A DNA stretch of 64,000 nucleotides from Nocardia inohanensis NBRC 100128 (GTDB taxonomy: Bacteria; Actinomycetota; Actinomycetes; Mycobacteriales; Mycobacteriaceae). This document shows, piece after piece, positions 1 through 7,656 of the stretch. The DNA is taken from NCBI RefSeq assembly GCF_001612945.1, contig NZ_BDBK01000002.1:310001-374000 (forward strand), given 5' to 3'. Under the pieces are notes generated by a model. The model had not been told where the DNA came from and ran no database searches. It saw nothing but the letters and a program-made list of their open reading frames with translations. Positions within the stretch are counted from its first letter, which is position 1. Every line of letters begins with the position of its first letter. The position numbers were made by a program, and so were the translations under genes.

Positions 1-992
1 TGGAACGGCGTGAAGGACACGTTCATGCGCCACACCATCTGGTTGTGCGGCCCGAATCCGAACGCGCCCTGCAAGCGTTGCAGCGCGGTGTTCAGGTTGG
101 CCGCCGTGTACGGAATCGCCTGCGGATCCTTGGCGAGGCCGGCGAACAGTTCGTCCAAGCCCGCGACCAGGTACTTGCCGGAATCGGGATTGCGCGCGAA
201 GAGCGCGTTCACCGAATCCACCGCCCCCGAACCGCCGGTGAGCAGGGCGACCAGTTCGGTGCGCCGCTCGGTCAGGGTCCGCGCGGTGGTCACCGAATCC
301 GACAGCACATCCACCAGCTGCGGCGCGGATCGGCTGAGCGCGGTGGCCGCCTGCCCCAGATCGCCCAGCAGGCCGCCGATCCCGGGTATCGCATGCACCT
401 CGGTCAGCCAGGTGTTCAACCGCTCGATGGTGGACCCCGGCACCCGCGACTGCGGATCCAGCGCCGCCGCGAAGGTCCCCAGCACCCGCCCCAGCTTCTC
501 GGGCTGAATATTGTCGATCACCCGGCGCAGCACGTTCAGTGTGGTCTGCAACTGCACGGTCGCGGCGCTGGTGTCCTCCGGAATGGTCGCGCCCGCGCGC
601 AGGGTGGTGCGGGCCGGCGTGGTGTCCACCAGCTCGACCGCGGTGACACCGAAGATATTGTTCGGAATCACCCGCGCGGCCACCGTGTCCGGAATCATCG
701 CCGCCACACCGGGTTTCAAGGCGATGGCCGCCTCCTGCCGCTCACCCTTGGCGACGACCGCGACCTCCTCCACCCGGCCCACCACCATGCCCCGGAACTT
801 CACGTCCGCCCGCGCGGGCAGCCCGTCCCCGGTACTGGTGAGCACCGCGGTGACCGGCACCTTGTCTTCGAAGCGCCCGTTGTAGCGCAGCGCCAGCAGA
901 TACAGCAGCAGCGCCACCGCGCTGATCATGGCCAGCCCGGCCAGGGTCAATTGCCGCGCGGTCGCCCCGCGCCCGTTCGGATCGAGAATCAT
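1..992 (-). CDS. Mce family lipid-uptake protein, first of the operon (3' end outside window)
   Basis: Reading the minus strand from an ATG at 992 gives MILDPNGRGATARQLTLAGL, one hydrophobic segment (about residues 15-35), then a typical Mce/MlaD domain with the VKFRGMVVGRVEEV stretch, followed by a helical region. The frame is open to the left edge: 330 codons are visible and the end is missing. A GGGGTAGG ribosome site lies just upstream. Mce proteins form the cell-wall-spanning channel that passes lipids or sterols to the YrbE permease pair. The gene starts 5 bases after yrbE-B, so it belongs to the same operon and is probably the MceA member. Which substrate class (fatty acid or sterol) it serves cannot be told from this piece. 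Confidence 0.9.
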   Translation of the reverse strand, partial: MILDPNGRGATARQLTLAGLAMISAVALLLYLLALRYNGRFEDKVPVTAVLTSTGDGLPARADVKFRGMVVGRVEEVAVVAKGERQEAAIALKPGVAAMIPDTVAARVIPNNIFGVTAVELVDTTPARTTLRAGATIPEDTSAATVQLQTTLNVLRRVIDNIQPEKLGRVLGTFAAALDPQSRVPGSTIERLNTWLTEVHAIPGIGGLLGDLGQAATALSRSAPQLVDVLSDSVTTARTLTERRTELVALLTGGSGAVDSVNALFARNPDSGKYLVAGLDELFAGLAKDPQAIPYTAANLNTALQRLQGAFGFGPHNQMVWRMNVSFTPF

Positions 993-997
993 CGCGC

Positions 998-1861
998 CTA
1001 CCCCGAGATCCGGAAGCCGGGGTCGATGCCCCAAATGGCAAGGGTCATGCAGAGATTGGTGAAGACCATGACGACGATGACCATCTTGATGGCCCGCCCC
1101 GCCGCCACCCCCACGCCTTCGGGCCCGCCGGTGGCGACATAGCCGTAGTAGCACTGGATGAACGTCGAGATCATCACGAACAACATGACCTTCAGCAGTG
1201 ACCAGAACACGTCCGGCCCCAGCAGGAATTGGAAGAAGTAGTGGTCGTAGGTGCCGGCCGTGGTCCCGCCGAGCAGCAGCACCGACAGCTTGGTGGCCAG
1301 GTACGCCACCGCCAGCCCCACGCTGTAGAGCGGCACGATGGTCAGCGTCGCCGCGATCATCCGGGTGCTCACCAGGTACGGAAGCGGCCGGATGGCAATG
1401 GATTCCAGCGCGTCGATCTCCTCGGAGATGCGCATGGACCCCAGCTGCGCGGTGAACCGGCAGCCGGCCTGAATGGCGAAGGCCAGCGTGGCGATGATCG
1501 GCGCGAGCTCCCGCGTGGTCGCGAACCCCGAGATGGCCCCGGTGAGCGGGCTCATGGTGAGCAGGTTCAACGCCGTGAAGGACTCCATCCCCACGGTGAT
1601 CCCGCCGAACCCGCAGAGCGCGACCACCACGCCGATGGTGCCGCCGCCCACGATGAGCGAGCCGTTGCCCCAGCCGACATCCGCGGTCAGCCGCAGCACC
1701 TCCTTGCGATAGTGCTTCAGCACGAACGGGATCGCGATGAGGGCCTGGAAGAACGTGATGGTCTGATGTCCCAGCCGCTGATTGGCCTGAACCGGGACCG
1801 CGATCGCATTGCTCACCACCCGAACGGGTTTCAGCGCGGGCGGGGTGTACGTGCTGCCCAT
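998..1861 (-). CDS. yrbEB: YrbE/MlaE-type permease of Mce transporter (B subunit)
   Basis: A 287-residue integral membrane protein of the MlaE permease family. It has the family signature near the middle of the chain (SEEIDALESIAIRPLPYLV, with the E-x-D-A-L core) and about five hydrophobic segments. With YrbE-A it should form the inner-membrane permease that receives lipid from the Mce proteins and is driven by an MceG-type ATPase encoded elsewhere. Its ATG directly follows the stop codon of yrbE-A (one base between them), and mce follows after 5 bases, so the three genes are translated from one message. The length is normal for the family. Confidence 0.93.
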   Translation of the reverse strand: MGSTYTPPALKPVRVVSNAIAVPVQANQRLGHQTITFFQALIAIPFVLKHYRKEVLRLTADVGWGNGSLIVGGGTIGVVVALCGFGGITVGMESFTALNLLTMSPLTGAISGFATTRELAPIIATLAFAIQAGCRFTAQLGSMRISEEIDALESIAIRPLPYLVSTRMIAATLTIVPLYSVGLAVAYLATKLSVLLLGGTTAGTYDHYFFQFLLGPDVFWSLLKVMLFVMISTFIQCYYGYVATGGPEGVGVAAGRAIKMVIVVMVFTNLCMTLAIWGIDPGFRISG

Positions 1862-1862
1862 C

Positions 1863-2705
1863 TCAGATCACCTTCGTCGGGAACAGCGTGTTGTACAGCT
1901 GGGTGAGAATGATGTTGGTGGCGAAGAGCATGAGCGCCGAGGAGACCACCGCCGAGTTCACCGCATTGGCCACCCCGCCCGGCCCGCCGTGCGCGTGTAA
2001 TCCGGTGTCGCAGGCGATGATCGCGGTGATCACCCCGAAGATCGCGGCCTTGATCAGCGCGATGACCAGGTCGTTGGCCACCGCGAACGAGGCGAACGAG
2101 CCGATGAACGAGCCCGGAGTCCCTTGCTGGGCATACACATTGAACAGATACGCGGTCGCGAACCCCACGAACACGATGAATCCGCACAACAGCATGCTCA
2201 CCAGCACCGCCGCCACCAGGCGCGGGGTCACCAAGCGCCGCACCGGATCCACGCCCATCACCCGCATGGCGTCGATCTCCTCGCGAATGGTCCGCGACCC
2301 CAGATCCGCGGTGATGGCCGACCCGACCGCTCCCGCGATCATCAGCGAGGTGACCAGCGGCGCGCCCTGCCGGATGATGCCCAGTCCCGCGACCGCGCCG
2401 ATGAAGGTCGTCGCGCCGACCTGATTGACCAGCGCCCCGACCTGGATCGACACCACCACCGCGATCGGGATGGCCACCAGCACCGTCGGCGCGGCCGACA
2501 CACTGGTCATGAACGCGCACTGCTTGATGAACTCCCGATACGGGAACCGCCGCCGCACCAGCGCCAGCACCAATTGCGCGATGGCCTCCCGCCCCAGCAG
2601 CACCTGCCGGCCGAGGGTCTCGAGCGAGCGCTGCGGATGCCGTTTCCACAGCCCGCCCACGCTCTCGGAAATCCTTTGTAGTTCACCATTTTCGATGGTC
2701 GCCAT
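1863..2705 (-). CDS. yrbEA: YrbE/MlaE-type permease of Mce transporter (A subunit)
   Basis: A 280-residue permease paralogous to the downstream gene, with the matching signature IREEIDAMRVMGVDPVRRL and several membrane segments. The N-terminal 50 residues are soluble and basic (LWKRHPQRSLETLGRQ), as is usual for YrbE-A. The ATG at 2705 lies 10 bases after the small membrane gene ending at 2716, placing it in the same leftward operon. In known mce loci the YrbE-A/YrbE-B pair is followed by six Mce genes; here only the first falls in the window. No regulatory site was found inside the operon, so expression should start upstream of the small genes near 3.1 kb. Confidence 0.93.
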   Translation of the reverse strand: MATIENGELQRISESVGGLWKRHPQRSLETLGRQVLLGREAIAQLVLALVRRRFPYREFIKQCAFMTSVSAAPTVLVAIPIAVVVSIQVGALVNQVGATTFIGAVAGLGIIRQGAPLVTSLMIAGAVGSAITADLGSRTIREEIDAMRVMGVDPVRRLVTPRLVAAVLVSMLLCGFIVFVGFATAYLFNVYAQQGTPGSFIGSFASFAVANDLVIALIKAAIFGVITAIIACDTGLHAHGGPGGVANAVNSAVVSSALMLFATNIILTQLYNTLFPTKVI

Positions 2706-2715
2706 GCCTGTCCCC

Positions 2716-2904
2716 CTAAGCCGGGTCCACGAGCTGCCGCTGCAACAGCACCAATGCGACGCCGAGCACCGCGATACCGGCCGCGACGGTGCTCAGCACC
2801 GCGACCCAGAGCGCCACCCGGAAAACGGGATTCACCCGCTTGCGCCCACCGAGCACCTTGATGCCCTCGACGAGCAGGTCGATGAGCCAGACCAGAATCA
2901 TCAT
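2716..2904 (-). CDS. Small two-helix membrane protein, unknown function
   Basis: A 62-residue protein beginning MMILVWLIDLLVEGIKVLGG. It has a hydrophobic N-terminus, a basic turn (GGRKRVNPVFR) and a second long hydrophobic helix (about residues 31-55). The start is set by the TAATG overlap with the upstream gene's stop codon, which implies coupled translation. I recognise no family. Its place directly before yrbE-A suggests a role as a small accessory or assembly partner of the Mce transporter, but this is inference from position only. A longer same-frame reading from 3150 would overlap the whole upstream gene and lacks membrane character in the added part, so I did not use it. Confidence 0.6.
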   Translation of the reverse strand: MMILVWLIDLLVEGIKVLGGRKRVNPVFRVALWVAVLSTVAAGIAVLGVALVLLQRQLVDPA

Positions 2905-3128
2905 TACGTCATGCACACATTCGAGAAGGTGAGCACCGGCCAGCACACGATCGATCCGAGGAACGAGACGATCACGTCGATCCCGTGCAGCTGTTTCAGG
3001 TGCGAGGTGTGGGTGAGCGTCCAGATGACGCCGGCGATCCCGTAGGGGATGCCGAGCAGGATCAGCGTGCCGAGGAACTCGGACACCTTCATCTCGTAAC
3101 TCAGTATGCGATCGAGTCGTCGGAGCAT
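2904..3128 (-). CDS. Small two-helix membrane protein heading the mce operon, unknown function
   Basis: A 74-residue protein with an N-terminal basic stretch (MLRRLDRILSYEMK) and two hydrophobic helices (about residues 17-38 and 52-68). It ends in TAA, which overlaps the ATG of the next small gene. It is the first gene of the leftward operon. The ATG at 3128 has no clear ribosome site; TAACAT lies 8 bases upstream and could be a -10 element for a near-leaderless message. A second possible start is the internal Met of MKVSEFLG (residue 13). I do not recognise the family. Together with its partner it may be an accessory component of the Mce system. Confidence 0.6.
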   Translation of the reverse strand: MLRRLDRILSYEMKVSEFLGTLILLGIPYGIAGVIWTLTHTSHLKQLHGIDVIVSFLGSIVCWPVLTFSNVCMT

Positions 3129-3191
3129 GGTGACGTATGTTACTCACCATTCTCGTCGGTTCTGAAGGGTTTGCCGAAGTTATTTTGGTAC

Positions 3192-3220
3192 TTGACCCTG
3201 CTCGATTAGGGTCCTAAGTT
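3192..3220 (+). promoter_or_regulatory. Sigma70-like promoter with overlapping dyad
   Basis: TTGACC (3192-3197) and TAAGTT (3215-3220) are 17 bases apart, a good -35/-10 pair pointing at the SRPBCC gene. A perfect 6-bp inverted repeat, GACCCT-N8-AGGGTC (3194-3213), covers the -35 and the spacer and is a candidate operator. The rest of the 3129-3352 gap holds no convincing gene. A 30-codon frame from the ATG at 3221 begins immediately after the -10 and would precede the expected transcript start. Confidence 0.5.
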
Positions 3221-3352
3221 ATGGAGAATTCATATTTGGATGCGAATCCGCGCGGCGGTGGGGGCAACGCGGCCGCCGCGCATTCGCGCCCCGATCGGCC
3301 GCCGATCTCGTAGGCTGCGCAGAGGTTCGAGCGGGAACGGAACGGAGCCGGT

Positions 3353-3796
3353 ATGCGCACGGTGGTCATCGAACGCACCATCCACGCCCCGCGACCCGAT
3401 GTCTTCGACTGGTTCACCGATGCCACCAATTACCAACGGGTTCCGTTCGTCCGGCGCGTCACGCTGGTGCGACCGGGTGATGCCAGAAGTCACGGCGCCG
3501 GCGCCGTACGGCTCATCGTCACCCCGCTGCTGCGGATCACCGAGGAGATCGTCGAATACTCCCCGCCGGAGCTGATGCGCTACCGCCTGCTGAATTCCGT
3601 TCCGCCGCTGCGGCATCAAGAGGGGTACATGTCCTTCACGGAGGTCTCCGGCGGCACCAAGGTGCGCTGGTTCTCCACCTTCGAGATCGCCTCGCCGGTG
3701 CTGGCGGGATTCTTCACCGCCGTATTCGCCCCTGCAATTCACGGCGGGTTCGTCATGGTGTTTCGCACCGCGGAGCGTGAGCTCCGCGGTGCGTGA
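3353..3796 (+). CDS. SRPBCC (polyketide cyclase/START-like) family protein
   Basis: A 147-residue single-domain protein. The N-terminus MRTVVIERTIHAPRPDVFDW is the standard SRPBCC opening strand and first helix (x-R-x-I-x-A-P-x-x-V-F-x-W). The C-terminus is the long final helix (FAPAIHGGFVMVFRTAERELR) that closes the hydrophobic cavity. Such proteins bind or modify small hydrophobic ligands, and the family alone does not give the ligand. The start has a weak GGAGCC site. The gene stands alone on the plus strand behind the promoter near 3.2 kb and is convergent with the SMR operon. The last codons overlap a perfect 12-bp hairpin that probably ends transcription in both directions. Confidence 0.82.
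   Translation: MRTVVIERTIHAPRPDVFDWFTDATNYQRVPFVRRVTLVRPGDARSHGAGAVRLIVTPLLRITEEIVEYSPPELMRYRLLNSVPPLRHQEGYMSFTEVSGGTKVRWFSTFEIASPVLAGFFTAVFAPAIHGGFVMVFRTAERELRGA
3765..3792. terminator. Bidirectional hairpin terminator between convergent genes
   Basis: GCACCGCGGAGC (3765-3776), loop GTGA, and GCTCCGCGGTGC (3781-3792) form a perfect 12-bp stem. It overlaps the last codons of the SRPBCC gene and lies between two convergent genes. There is no U-tract, which is common for actinobacterial hairpin terminators. Confidence 0.6.
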
Positions 3797-3823
3797 ACAG
3801 CGCTGTGCGTGACCGGGTTTCGT

Positions 3824-4144
3824 TCAGACCGACGCCCCGAGTCGCAGGGTGATCACCCCGGCCAGGATGGCTGCGAAGGCAACCAGTTTCGGCGCGGTGA
3901 TCTTCTCTTTGTAGATGAGCGCTCCCAGCACCACCGTGCCGATCGCTCCGATGCCGGTCCAAACCGTGTATCCCACACCGACATCCAGGGTGCGCAGCGC
4001 CAGGCTGAGGGTGAAGATGCCGCCCGCCGCGGCGAGCAGGGTGAAGACCGACGGCCACAGGCGGGTGAAACCCTTGGTGGCGTTCGTGCCGAGTGCGAAG
4101 GCGATCTCGAAGACCGCCGCGATCAGAAGCCAGCCCCAAGCCAT
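3824..4144 (-). CDS. SMR-family multidrug/cation exporter, second subunit of pair
   Basis: A 106-residue protein of the small multidrug resistance family with four membrane helices. The essential membrane glutamate is present in helix 1 (WLLIAAVFEIAFALGTNA, residue 13), as is the helix-3 motif YTVWTGIGAIGT. The start at 4144 has an AAGGAG ribosome site. It follows its paralogue by 38 bases in the same direction. Paired SMR genes usually encode obligate heterodimers (YkkCD or EbrAB type) exporting cationic compounds such as quaternary ammonium drugs or guanidinium-like cations by proton exchange; the sequence does not tell which. The divergent MarR gene probably controls it. Confidence 0.9.
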   Translation of the reverse strand: MAWGWLLIAAVFEIAFALGTNATKGFTRLWPSVFTLLAAAGGIFTLSLALRTLDVGVGYTVWTGIGAIGTVVLGALIYKEKITAPKLVAFAAILAGVITLRLGASV

Positions 4145-4182
4145 GATGAACTCCTTTGAAAAATATTGCGGTGAACGAGATT

Positions 4183-4542
4183 TCAGGCGGCGACGGGCTC
4201 GGCCGTTGCGGATTCGGGTTGCGCCAGTTTGTCGGCGATCTTCAACCCGAGCACCCCGCCGATGATCAGTACGAAGGCGAGAGCCTTGACGGCGGTGAAG
4301 GTTTCGTGGAACACCACCGAGCCGAACACCACGGTGCCCACCGATCCGATGCCGGTCCACACCGTGTAGCCGACGCCCACGTCGAGCGACTTCAGCGCCA
4401 GGCTGAGGAAGAAGATCCCGCCCGCCGCCGCGCCCGCGGTCAGCAGTGACGGTCCCAGCACCGTGAAGCCGTGTGTGGCATTGGTGGCCAGTGCGAACAC
4501 GATCTCGAAAACGGAAGCGACGAGCAGATATACCCAGGCCAT
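4183..4542 (-). CDS. SMR-family multidrug/cation exporter, first subunit of pair
   Basis: A 119-residue SMR paralogue starting MAWVYLLVASVFEIVFALAT. The conserved Glu is at residue 13, and the YTVWTGIGSVGT motif is in helix 3. A C-terminal tail of about 15 residues (KLAQPESATAEPVAA) extends past the last helix, and such unequal tails are typical of heterodimeric SMR pairs. The frame could open further upstream at 4596, but the ATG at 4542 has a proper AGGAG site and the upstream part overlaps the operator, so I chose 4542. It is the first gene of a two-gene operon. A promoter (TTGTTC, 17 bases, TATACA; minus strand, 4568-4596) reads into it. Confidence 0.9.
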   Translation of the reverse strand: MAWVYLLVASVFEIVFALATNATHGFTVLGPSLLTAGAAAGGIFFLSLALKSLDVGVGYTVWTGIGSVGTVVFGSVVFHETFTAVKALAFVLIIGGVLGLKIADKLAQPESATAEPVAA

Positions 4543-4562
4543 GGGAGACTCCTGAACTGTAG

Positions 4563-4578
4563 TTGCATGTATATGCAA
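4563..4578. promoter_or_regulatory. Probable MarR operator 1 over the SMR promoter -10
   Basis: TTGCATGTATATGCAA has perfect TTGCAT/ATGCAA arms around four bases. It covers the -10 element (TATACA on the minus strand, 4568-4573) of the SMR promoter, whose -35 is TTGTTC at 4591-4596. Bound repressor would block the exporter operon. Confidence 0.6.
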
Positions 4579-4600
4579 GTACTTGATGACGAACAAAAGC

Positions 4601-4616
4601 TTGCATGTACATGTAA
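4601..4616. promoter_or_regulatory. Probable MarR operator 2
   Basis: TTGCATGTACATGTAA matches operator 1 at 14 of 16 bases and contains the perfect palindrome CATGTACATG. It lies 38 bases from operator 1, centre to centre, and about 30 bases upstream of the MarR start. It probably serves autoregulation and cooperative repression. Confidence 0.6.
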
Positions 4617-4645
4617 GGTGTTGTCAAGAGCGAAGGAGATTTTCG

Positions 4646-5098
4646 ATGGCAACCAAGGTCAGCACTCGCGGCGCGGCGGTCGACACCCGGATGTGGAACA
4701 ACATCCTGACCCTGCACGCCCACGTCGAAACCCGCCTGGCCACCGCCCTGCAACGCAAGCACGGCCTCGGATTGTCGGAGTACCGCGCCTTGGTCTTCCT
4801 CGACGAAGCACCCGACAACGAACTCCGCATGCAGGACCTCGCCGCGAAGGTCGGTCTCAATCAAAGCTCGGTGACCCGTCTGGTCGGCCGCCTCAACTCC
4901 GCCGAGCTCACCTACCGAGACCTCTGCCCCGACGACAAACGCGGCGTCTACACCGTGCTCACCGACGCCGGCCGCACCCGCTACCGCGAAGCCCGCCCGA
5001 CCTATGAATCCACCCTGGCCGCGGCCTTGAGCGAGGTCGCCGAGGGTGATCCGGCGCTGGCTGCCCTGCTCGGGGCCGCTCGCGCCGCCACCGAATGA
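4646..5098 (+). CDS. MarR-family transcriptional regulator of the SMR pair
   Basis: A 150-residue winged-helix protein. The recognition helix region reads LAAKVGLNQSSVTRLVGRL and the wing is DDKRGVYTVLTDAG, both classic for MarR. The start at 4646 was chosen over an in-frame ATG at 4583 because GAAGGAG sits 7 bases upstream and the extra 21 residues overlap the operator region. The gene is divergent from the SMR operon, and two near-identical palindromes lie between them, so it is most likely the ligand-released repressor of both units. No ligand can be named. The Rrf2 gene follows in the same direction after 88 bases. Confidence 0.9.
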   Translation: MATKVSTRGAAVDTRMWNNILTLHAHVETRLATALQRKHGLGLSEYRALVFLDEAPDNELRMQDLAAKVGLNQSSVTRLVGRLNSAELTYRDLCPDDKRGVYTVLTDAGRTRYREARPTYESTLAAALSEVAEGDPALAALLGAARAATE

Positions 5099-5186
5099 GG
5101 GTGCCGACCCTAATCGGGACATGTACTATCCCTATTCATCGGCGATGGTGCGCGCCCGCGCACCCGGATGGCGAAGAGGGCGAATC

Positions 5187-5663
5187 ATGTTGATGGGCGA
5201 AGGCGTCGAATGGAGCCTGCACTGTTGCCTGGCCCTGGCCTGGCTGGAGGACCTCACCCCCATCCCCACCGCCCGCCTGGCGGCCATGTTCGAACTGCCG
5301 CCCGAATACCTCAAGAAGCGCCTCCAGCCCCTGGTCCGTGAAGGCATCCTCGAATCACTCCCCGGAGCCCGCGGCGGCTACCGCCTGGCCCGCACCCCCG
5401 CCCGCATCACCCTCATGGACGTGGTCGCCGCCATCGAAGGCCGCGAAAACCCCTTCCGCTGCACCGAAATCCGGCAACGCGGCCCGGTGGCCCCCACCAA
5501 ATCCGACTTCACCAAACCCTGTGGCATCGCCACCGCCATGCGCCGAGCCGACCTCGCCTGGCGTCGTGAACTGACCGCCCAAACCCTCGCCGACCTCATC
5601 CGCGACGCCCCCGCCGACGCCCCCCTCCGTGCCCGCCGCACCCACGACCGCGTGAGTTCATAA
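5187..5663 (+). CDS. Rrf2-family transcriptional regulator
   Basis: A 158-residue Rrf2/BadM-type regulator. It has an N-terminal winged helix (MLMGEGVEWSLHCCLALAWL, then the recognition region ARLAAMFELPPEYLKKRLQ), the glycine-rich wing LPGARGGYRLARTP, and the family segment ITLMDVVAAIEGRENPFRC. Only two cysteines occur in the sensor part (residues 92 and 112) instead of the three that usually hold an Fe-S cluster, so it may sense something else. The ATG at 5187 (or 5193) was chosen; the frame runs back to a GTG inside the MarR gene without conserved content. It lies upstream of the MFS exporter but is separated from it by a terminator. Confidence 0.85.
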   Translation: MLMGEGVEWSLHCCLALAWLEDLTPIPTARLAAMFELPPEYLKKRLQPLVREGILESLPGARGGYRLARTPARITLMDVVAAIEGRENPFRCTEIRQRGPVAPTKSDFTKPCGIATAMRRADLAWRRELTAQTLADLIRDAPADAPLRARRTHDRVSS

Positions 5664-5682
5664 CTCCCGCAACCGCATAACC

Positions 5683-5712
5683 AGCCCGGCCGGCTCCCCA
5701 ACCGGGCTTTTT
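5683..5712 (+). terminator. Rho-independent terminator after the Rrf2 gene
   Basis: AGCCCGG (5683-5689) and CCGGGCT (5702-5708) form a 7-bp stem with a 12-base loop, followed by a run of five T (5708-5712). It lies between the Rrf2 stop codon and the ribosome site of the MFS gene, so the exporter probably has its own control or is reached by read-through. Confidence 0.7.
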
Positions 5713-5728
5713 CGAAAGGAGTATCGGG

Positions 5729-6931
5729 ATGTCAAATATCCCGAATATTGCAGCACATCGGCCGGCCTCGACCACGAATACCGTCGGCGATCGCCCCGCC
5801 GGACTGCGGCGCATCTTGATCCTGGCCCTGGGAACCTTCGCGGTCGGCACCGACGCCTTCATCCTCGCGGGATTCTTGCCCAACCTGGCGATGTCGCTCC
5901 AAGTCTCCACTGCCGCAGCGGGTTACGCGGTGACCGTGTTCGCTGCCGCGTATGCCCTGCTGTCGCCCGTGGTGGCGACACTGACGGCGCGCCTGCCGCG
6001 CCGGGCCTTGCTGGTGACCGCGCTCGTGATCTTGGGCGTGGCCAATCTCGCCTCGGCAGCGGCGCCGAACCTGGCGGTTCTGCTCGTCACCCGGGTGCTC
6101 GCCGCCGCCGGGGCCGCCGCCTTCACGCCGAACGCGGGCGCGGTGGCGGCGACGCTGGTGCGACCCGAAATACGCGCCCGCGCGCTGGCGGTGGTGATCG
6201 GCGGACTGACCGTCGCCACGGCGCTCGGCGTGCCGCTGGGTGATCTGGCGGGGGAGTGGTTCGGCTGGCGCATGGCGCTGGTCGGCGTCGCGGCCCTGTG
6301 CGTAATCGCCGCGGCGGGTACGGCGGCATCGCTCCCCGCATTGCCCGGCAGTGCGAGCGTGCCACTGTCGAAACGTCTCTCGGTGCTGCGCGATCGCTCC
6401 GTGGCCGCCGTACTGCCGCTGACCGTGCTCGGCATGGGCGCGTCCTACGTCGTCTACGCCTACAGCGTTCCGGCCCTCGCTGCCCTCGGCATCGAAACAT
6501 CCTCGACCGCATGGCTTCTGCTCCTGTACGGCGTCGGCGCGATCGCCGGCAACCTCTACTCCGGCTACGCGACCGACCGCTGGGGCCCCGTCCGCATCCT
6601 GACCCTCGCCTACGCCGTCATGTCCGCGACCTTGGCACTCATGGCCGTGTGCGCCGCCACCCACACCACCCTGCTCCCGGCAACCGCCCTGCTCTGCCTG
6701 ACCTGGGGCGCATCCACGTGGTCACAGACCCCGGCCCAGCAACATCGCCTGATCGCCGCTGCCCCAGCCGAATCCGGCCTGGTCGTCGCCCTCAACGCGT
6801 CCGCCACCTATCTGGGCATCGGCGCGGGCACCATCCTCGGCGGCCTGACGGTCGCCCACCCGGCCTCGATGTTCGCCGTCGCGGCGGCCCTCGCCACCCT
6901 GGCCCTCACCTACCTACGCCTCCTCCGCTGA
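5729..6931 (+). CDS. MFS drug exporter (DHA1 type)
   Basis: A 400-residue major facilitator protein with about twelve membrane helices. The first cytoplasmic loop carries the usual basic motif (TARLPRRALLV). Helix 1 has GTFAVGTDAFILAGFLPNLA and helix 5 has ALGVPLGDLAGEWFGWRMAL, which is the drug:H+ antiporter motif C region seen in chloramphenicol and similar exporters. The ATG at 5729 has GAAAGGAG upstream. The first 28 residues are soluble. It follows the Rrf2 regulator and ends 25 bases before the convergent TetR gene, so either could control it. The substrate is unknown. Confidence 0.87.
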   Translation: MSNIPNIAAHRPASTTNTVGDRPAGLRRILILALGTFAVGTDAFILAGFLPNLAMSLQVSTAAAGYAVTVFAAAYALLSPVVATLTARLPRRALLVTALVILGVANLASAAAPNLAVLLVTRVLAAAGAAAFTPNAGAVAATLVRPEIRARALAVVIGGLTVATALGVPLGDLAGEWFGWRMALVGVAALCVIAAAGTAASLPALPGSASVPLSKRLSVLRDRSVAAVLPLTVLGMGASYVVYAYSVPALAALGIETSSTAWLLLLYGVGAIAGNLYSGYATDRWGPVRILTLAYAVMSATLALMAVCAATHTTLLPATALLCLTWGASTWSQTPAQQHRLIAAAPAESGLVVALNASATYLGIGAGTILGGLTVAHPASMFAVAAALATLALTYLRLLR

Positions 6932-6955
6932 CCGACTGCGAACTGCTGTCGCGGG

Positions 6956-7561
6956 TTACGGCTCCGGCTGTTCCAGCGCGGCGAGGGCCATTCGGCGTAG
7001 GACCGGGCGGGCGCGGGTGGCGAGGGCGGCGGGTGCGCTGTGCGGAGTCGAGTTGATGAGGCCGAAGGTGGCGTGCGCCTGTACCCGGGCGGCTGGTTCA
7101 GGAAGGTCCGGATGGAGGTCGCGGAGCACGCCGACCCAGAGTTCGACGTATTGACGCTGGGTGCGGCGAACCTGGCGGCGTGCGGATTCGGGGAGGTTTT
7201 CGAGGTCTCGGTCCTGGATGCGGATGAGTTCCGGCTCGCCGAAGGCGAAGTCGAGGTGGAAGTCGACCAGGCCGGTGAGCGCCTCGGCGGGGGCGGGGGC
7301 GGCGTCGATCACCGCGCGGCCGCCGTCGAGCAGGCGCTGACTGATGCCGACCAGCAGCTCCACCAGCAGGGCTTCCTTGTTGGGGAAGTGGCGGTAGACC
7401 GCCGGGCCGGAGATGCCGACCGCCGCGCCCAGGTCGTCCAACCGCACCCCGAGGAAGCCGCGATCGGCGATCAAGCGGGCTCCCGCATCGAGCAGTTGCT
7501 CCCGCCGTTGGGCCTTGAGCTGTTCGCGGCGCGTCTGCGTGACGGTATCTGCGCTGCTCAC
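6956..7561 (-). CDS. TetR-family regulator, likely controlling the leucine-catabolic operon
   Basis: A 201-residue TetR protein. The N-terminal helix-turn-helix is standard ([20 protein letters not shown], then [19 protein letters not shown]). The ligand domain begins near residue 80 and includes [22 protein letters not shown], resembling the regulators found beside acyl-CoA carboxylase operons in actinomycetes. It is divergent from accD1 with a 95-bp spacer holding dyads and direct repeats, so its target is most likely that operon. An acyl-CoA of the pathway is the natural effector, but this is inference. The MFS gene is convergent and a less likely target. Confidence 0.87.
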   Translation of the reverse strand: MSSADTVTQTRREQLKAQRREQLLDAGARLIADRGFLGVRLDDLGAAVGISGPAVYRHFPNKEALLVELLVGISQRLLDGGRAVIDAAPAPAEALTGLVDFHLDFAFGEPELIRIQDRDLENLPESARRQVRRTQRQYVELWVGVLRDLHPDLPEPAARVQAHATFGLINSTPHSAPAALATRARPVLRRMALAALEQPEP

Positions 7562-7591
7562 GCGGCTCTCCCTTCGCGGTCCTGGACAACT

Positions 7592-7631
7592 CAGTTAGTG
7601 AAGATTATCTTAAATTCCAGTTATTGGGTAT
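7592..7631. promoter_or_regulatory. Candidate TetR operator/promoter region upstream of accD1
   Basis: This AT-rich island in a GC-rich context holds a perfect inverted repeat AAGAT-T-ATCTT (7601-7611) flanked by two direct copies of CAGTTA (one near 7592, one near 7618). It lies between the divergent TetR and accD1 starts. Which of the two elements the repressor uses cannot be decided by eye. Confidence 0.4.
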
Positions 7632-7656
7632 TAACCGAGCGAACTGGGATGGCGGC

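Noticed and set aside
45..1906. Several plus-strand open frames opposite the mce and yrbE genes
   Set aside because: They have Arg/His/Gly-rich nonsense translations, while the minus strand encodes clear Mce and YrbE proteins.
3221..3313. 30-codon frame starting ATG in front of the SRPBCC gene
   Set aside because: The ATG lies immediately after the -10 hexamer, so it would precede the transcript start. The sequence is low-complexity Gly/Ala/Pro.
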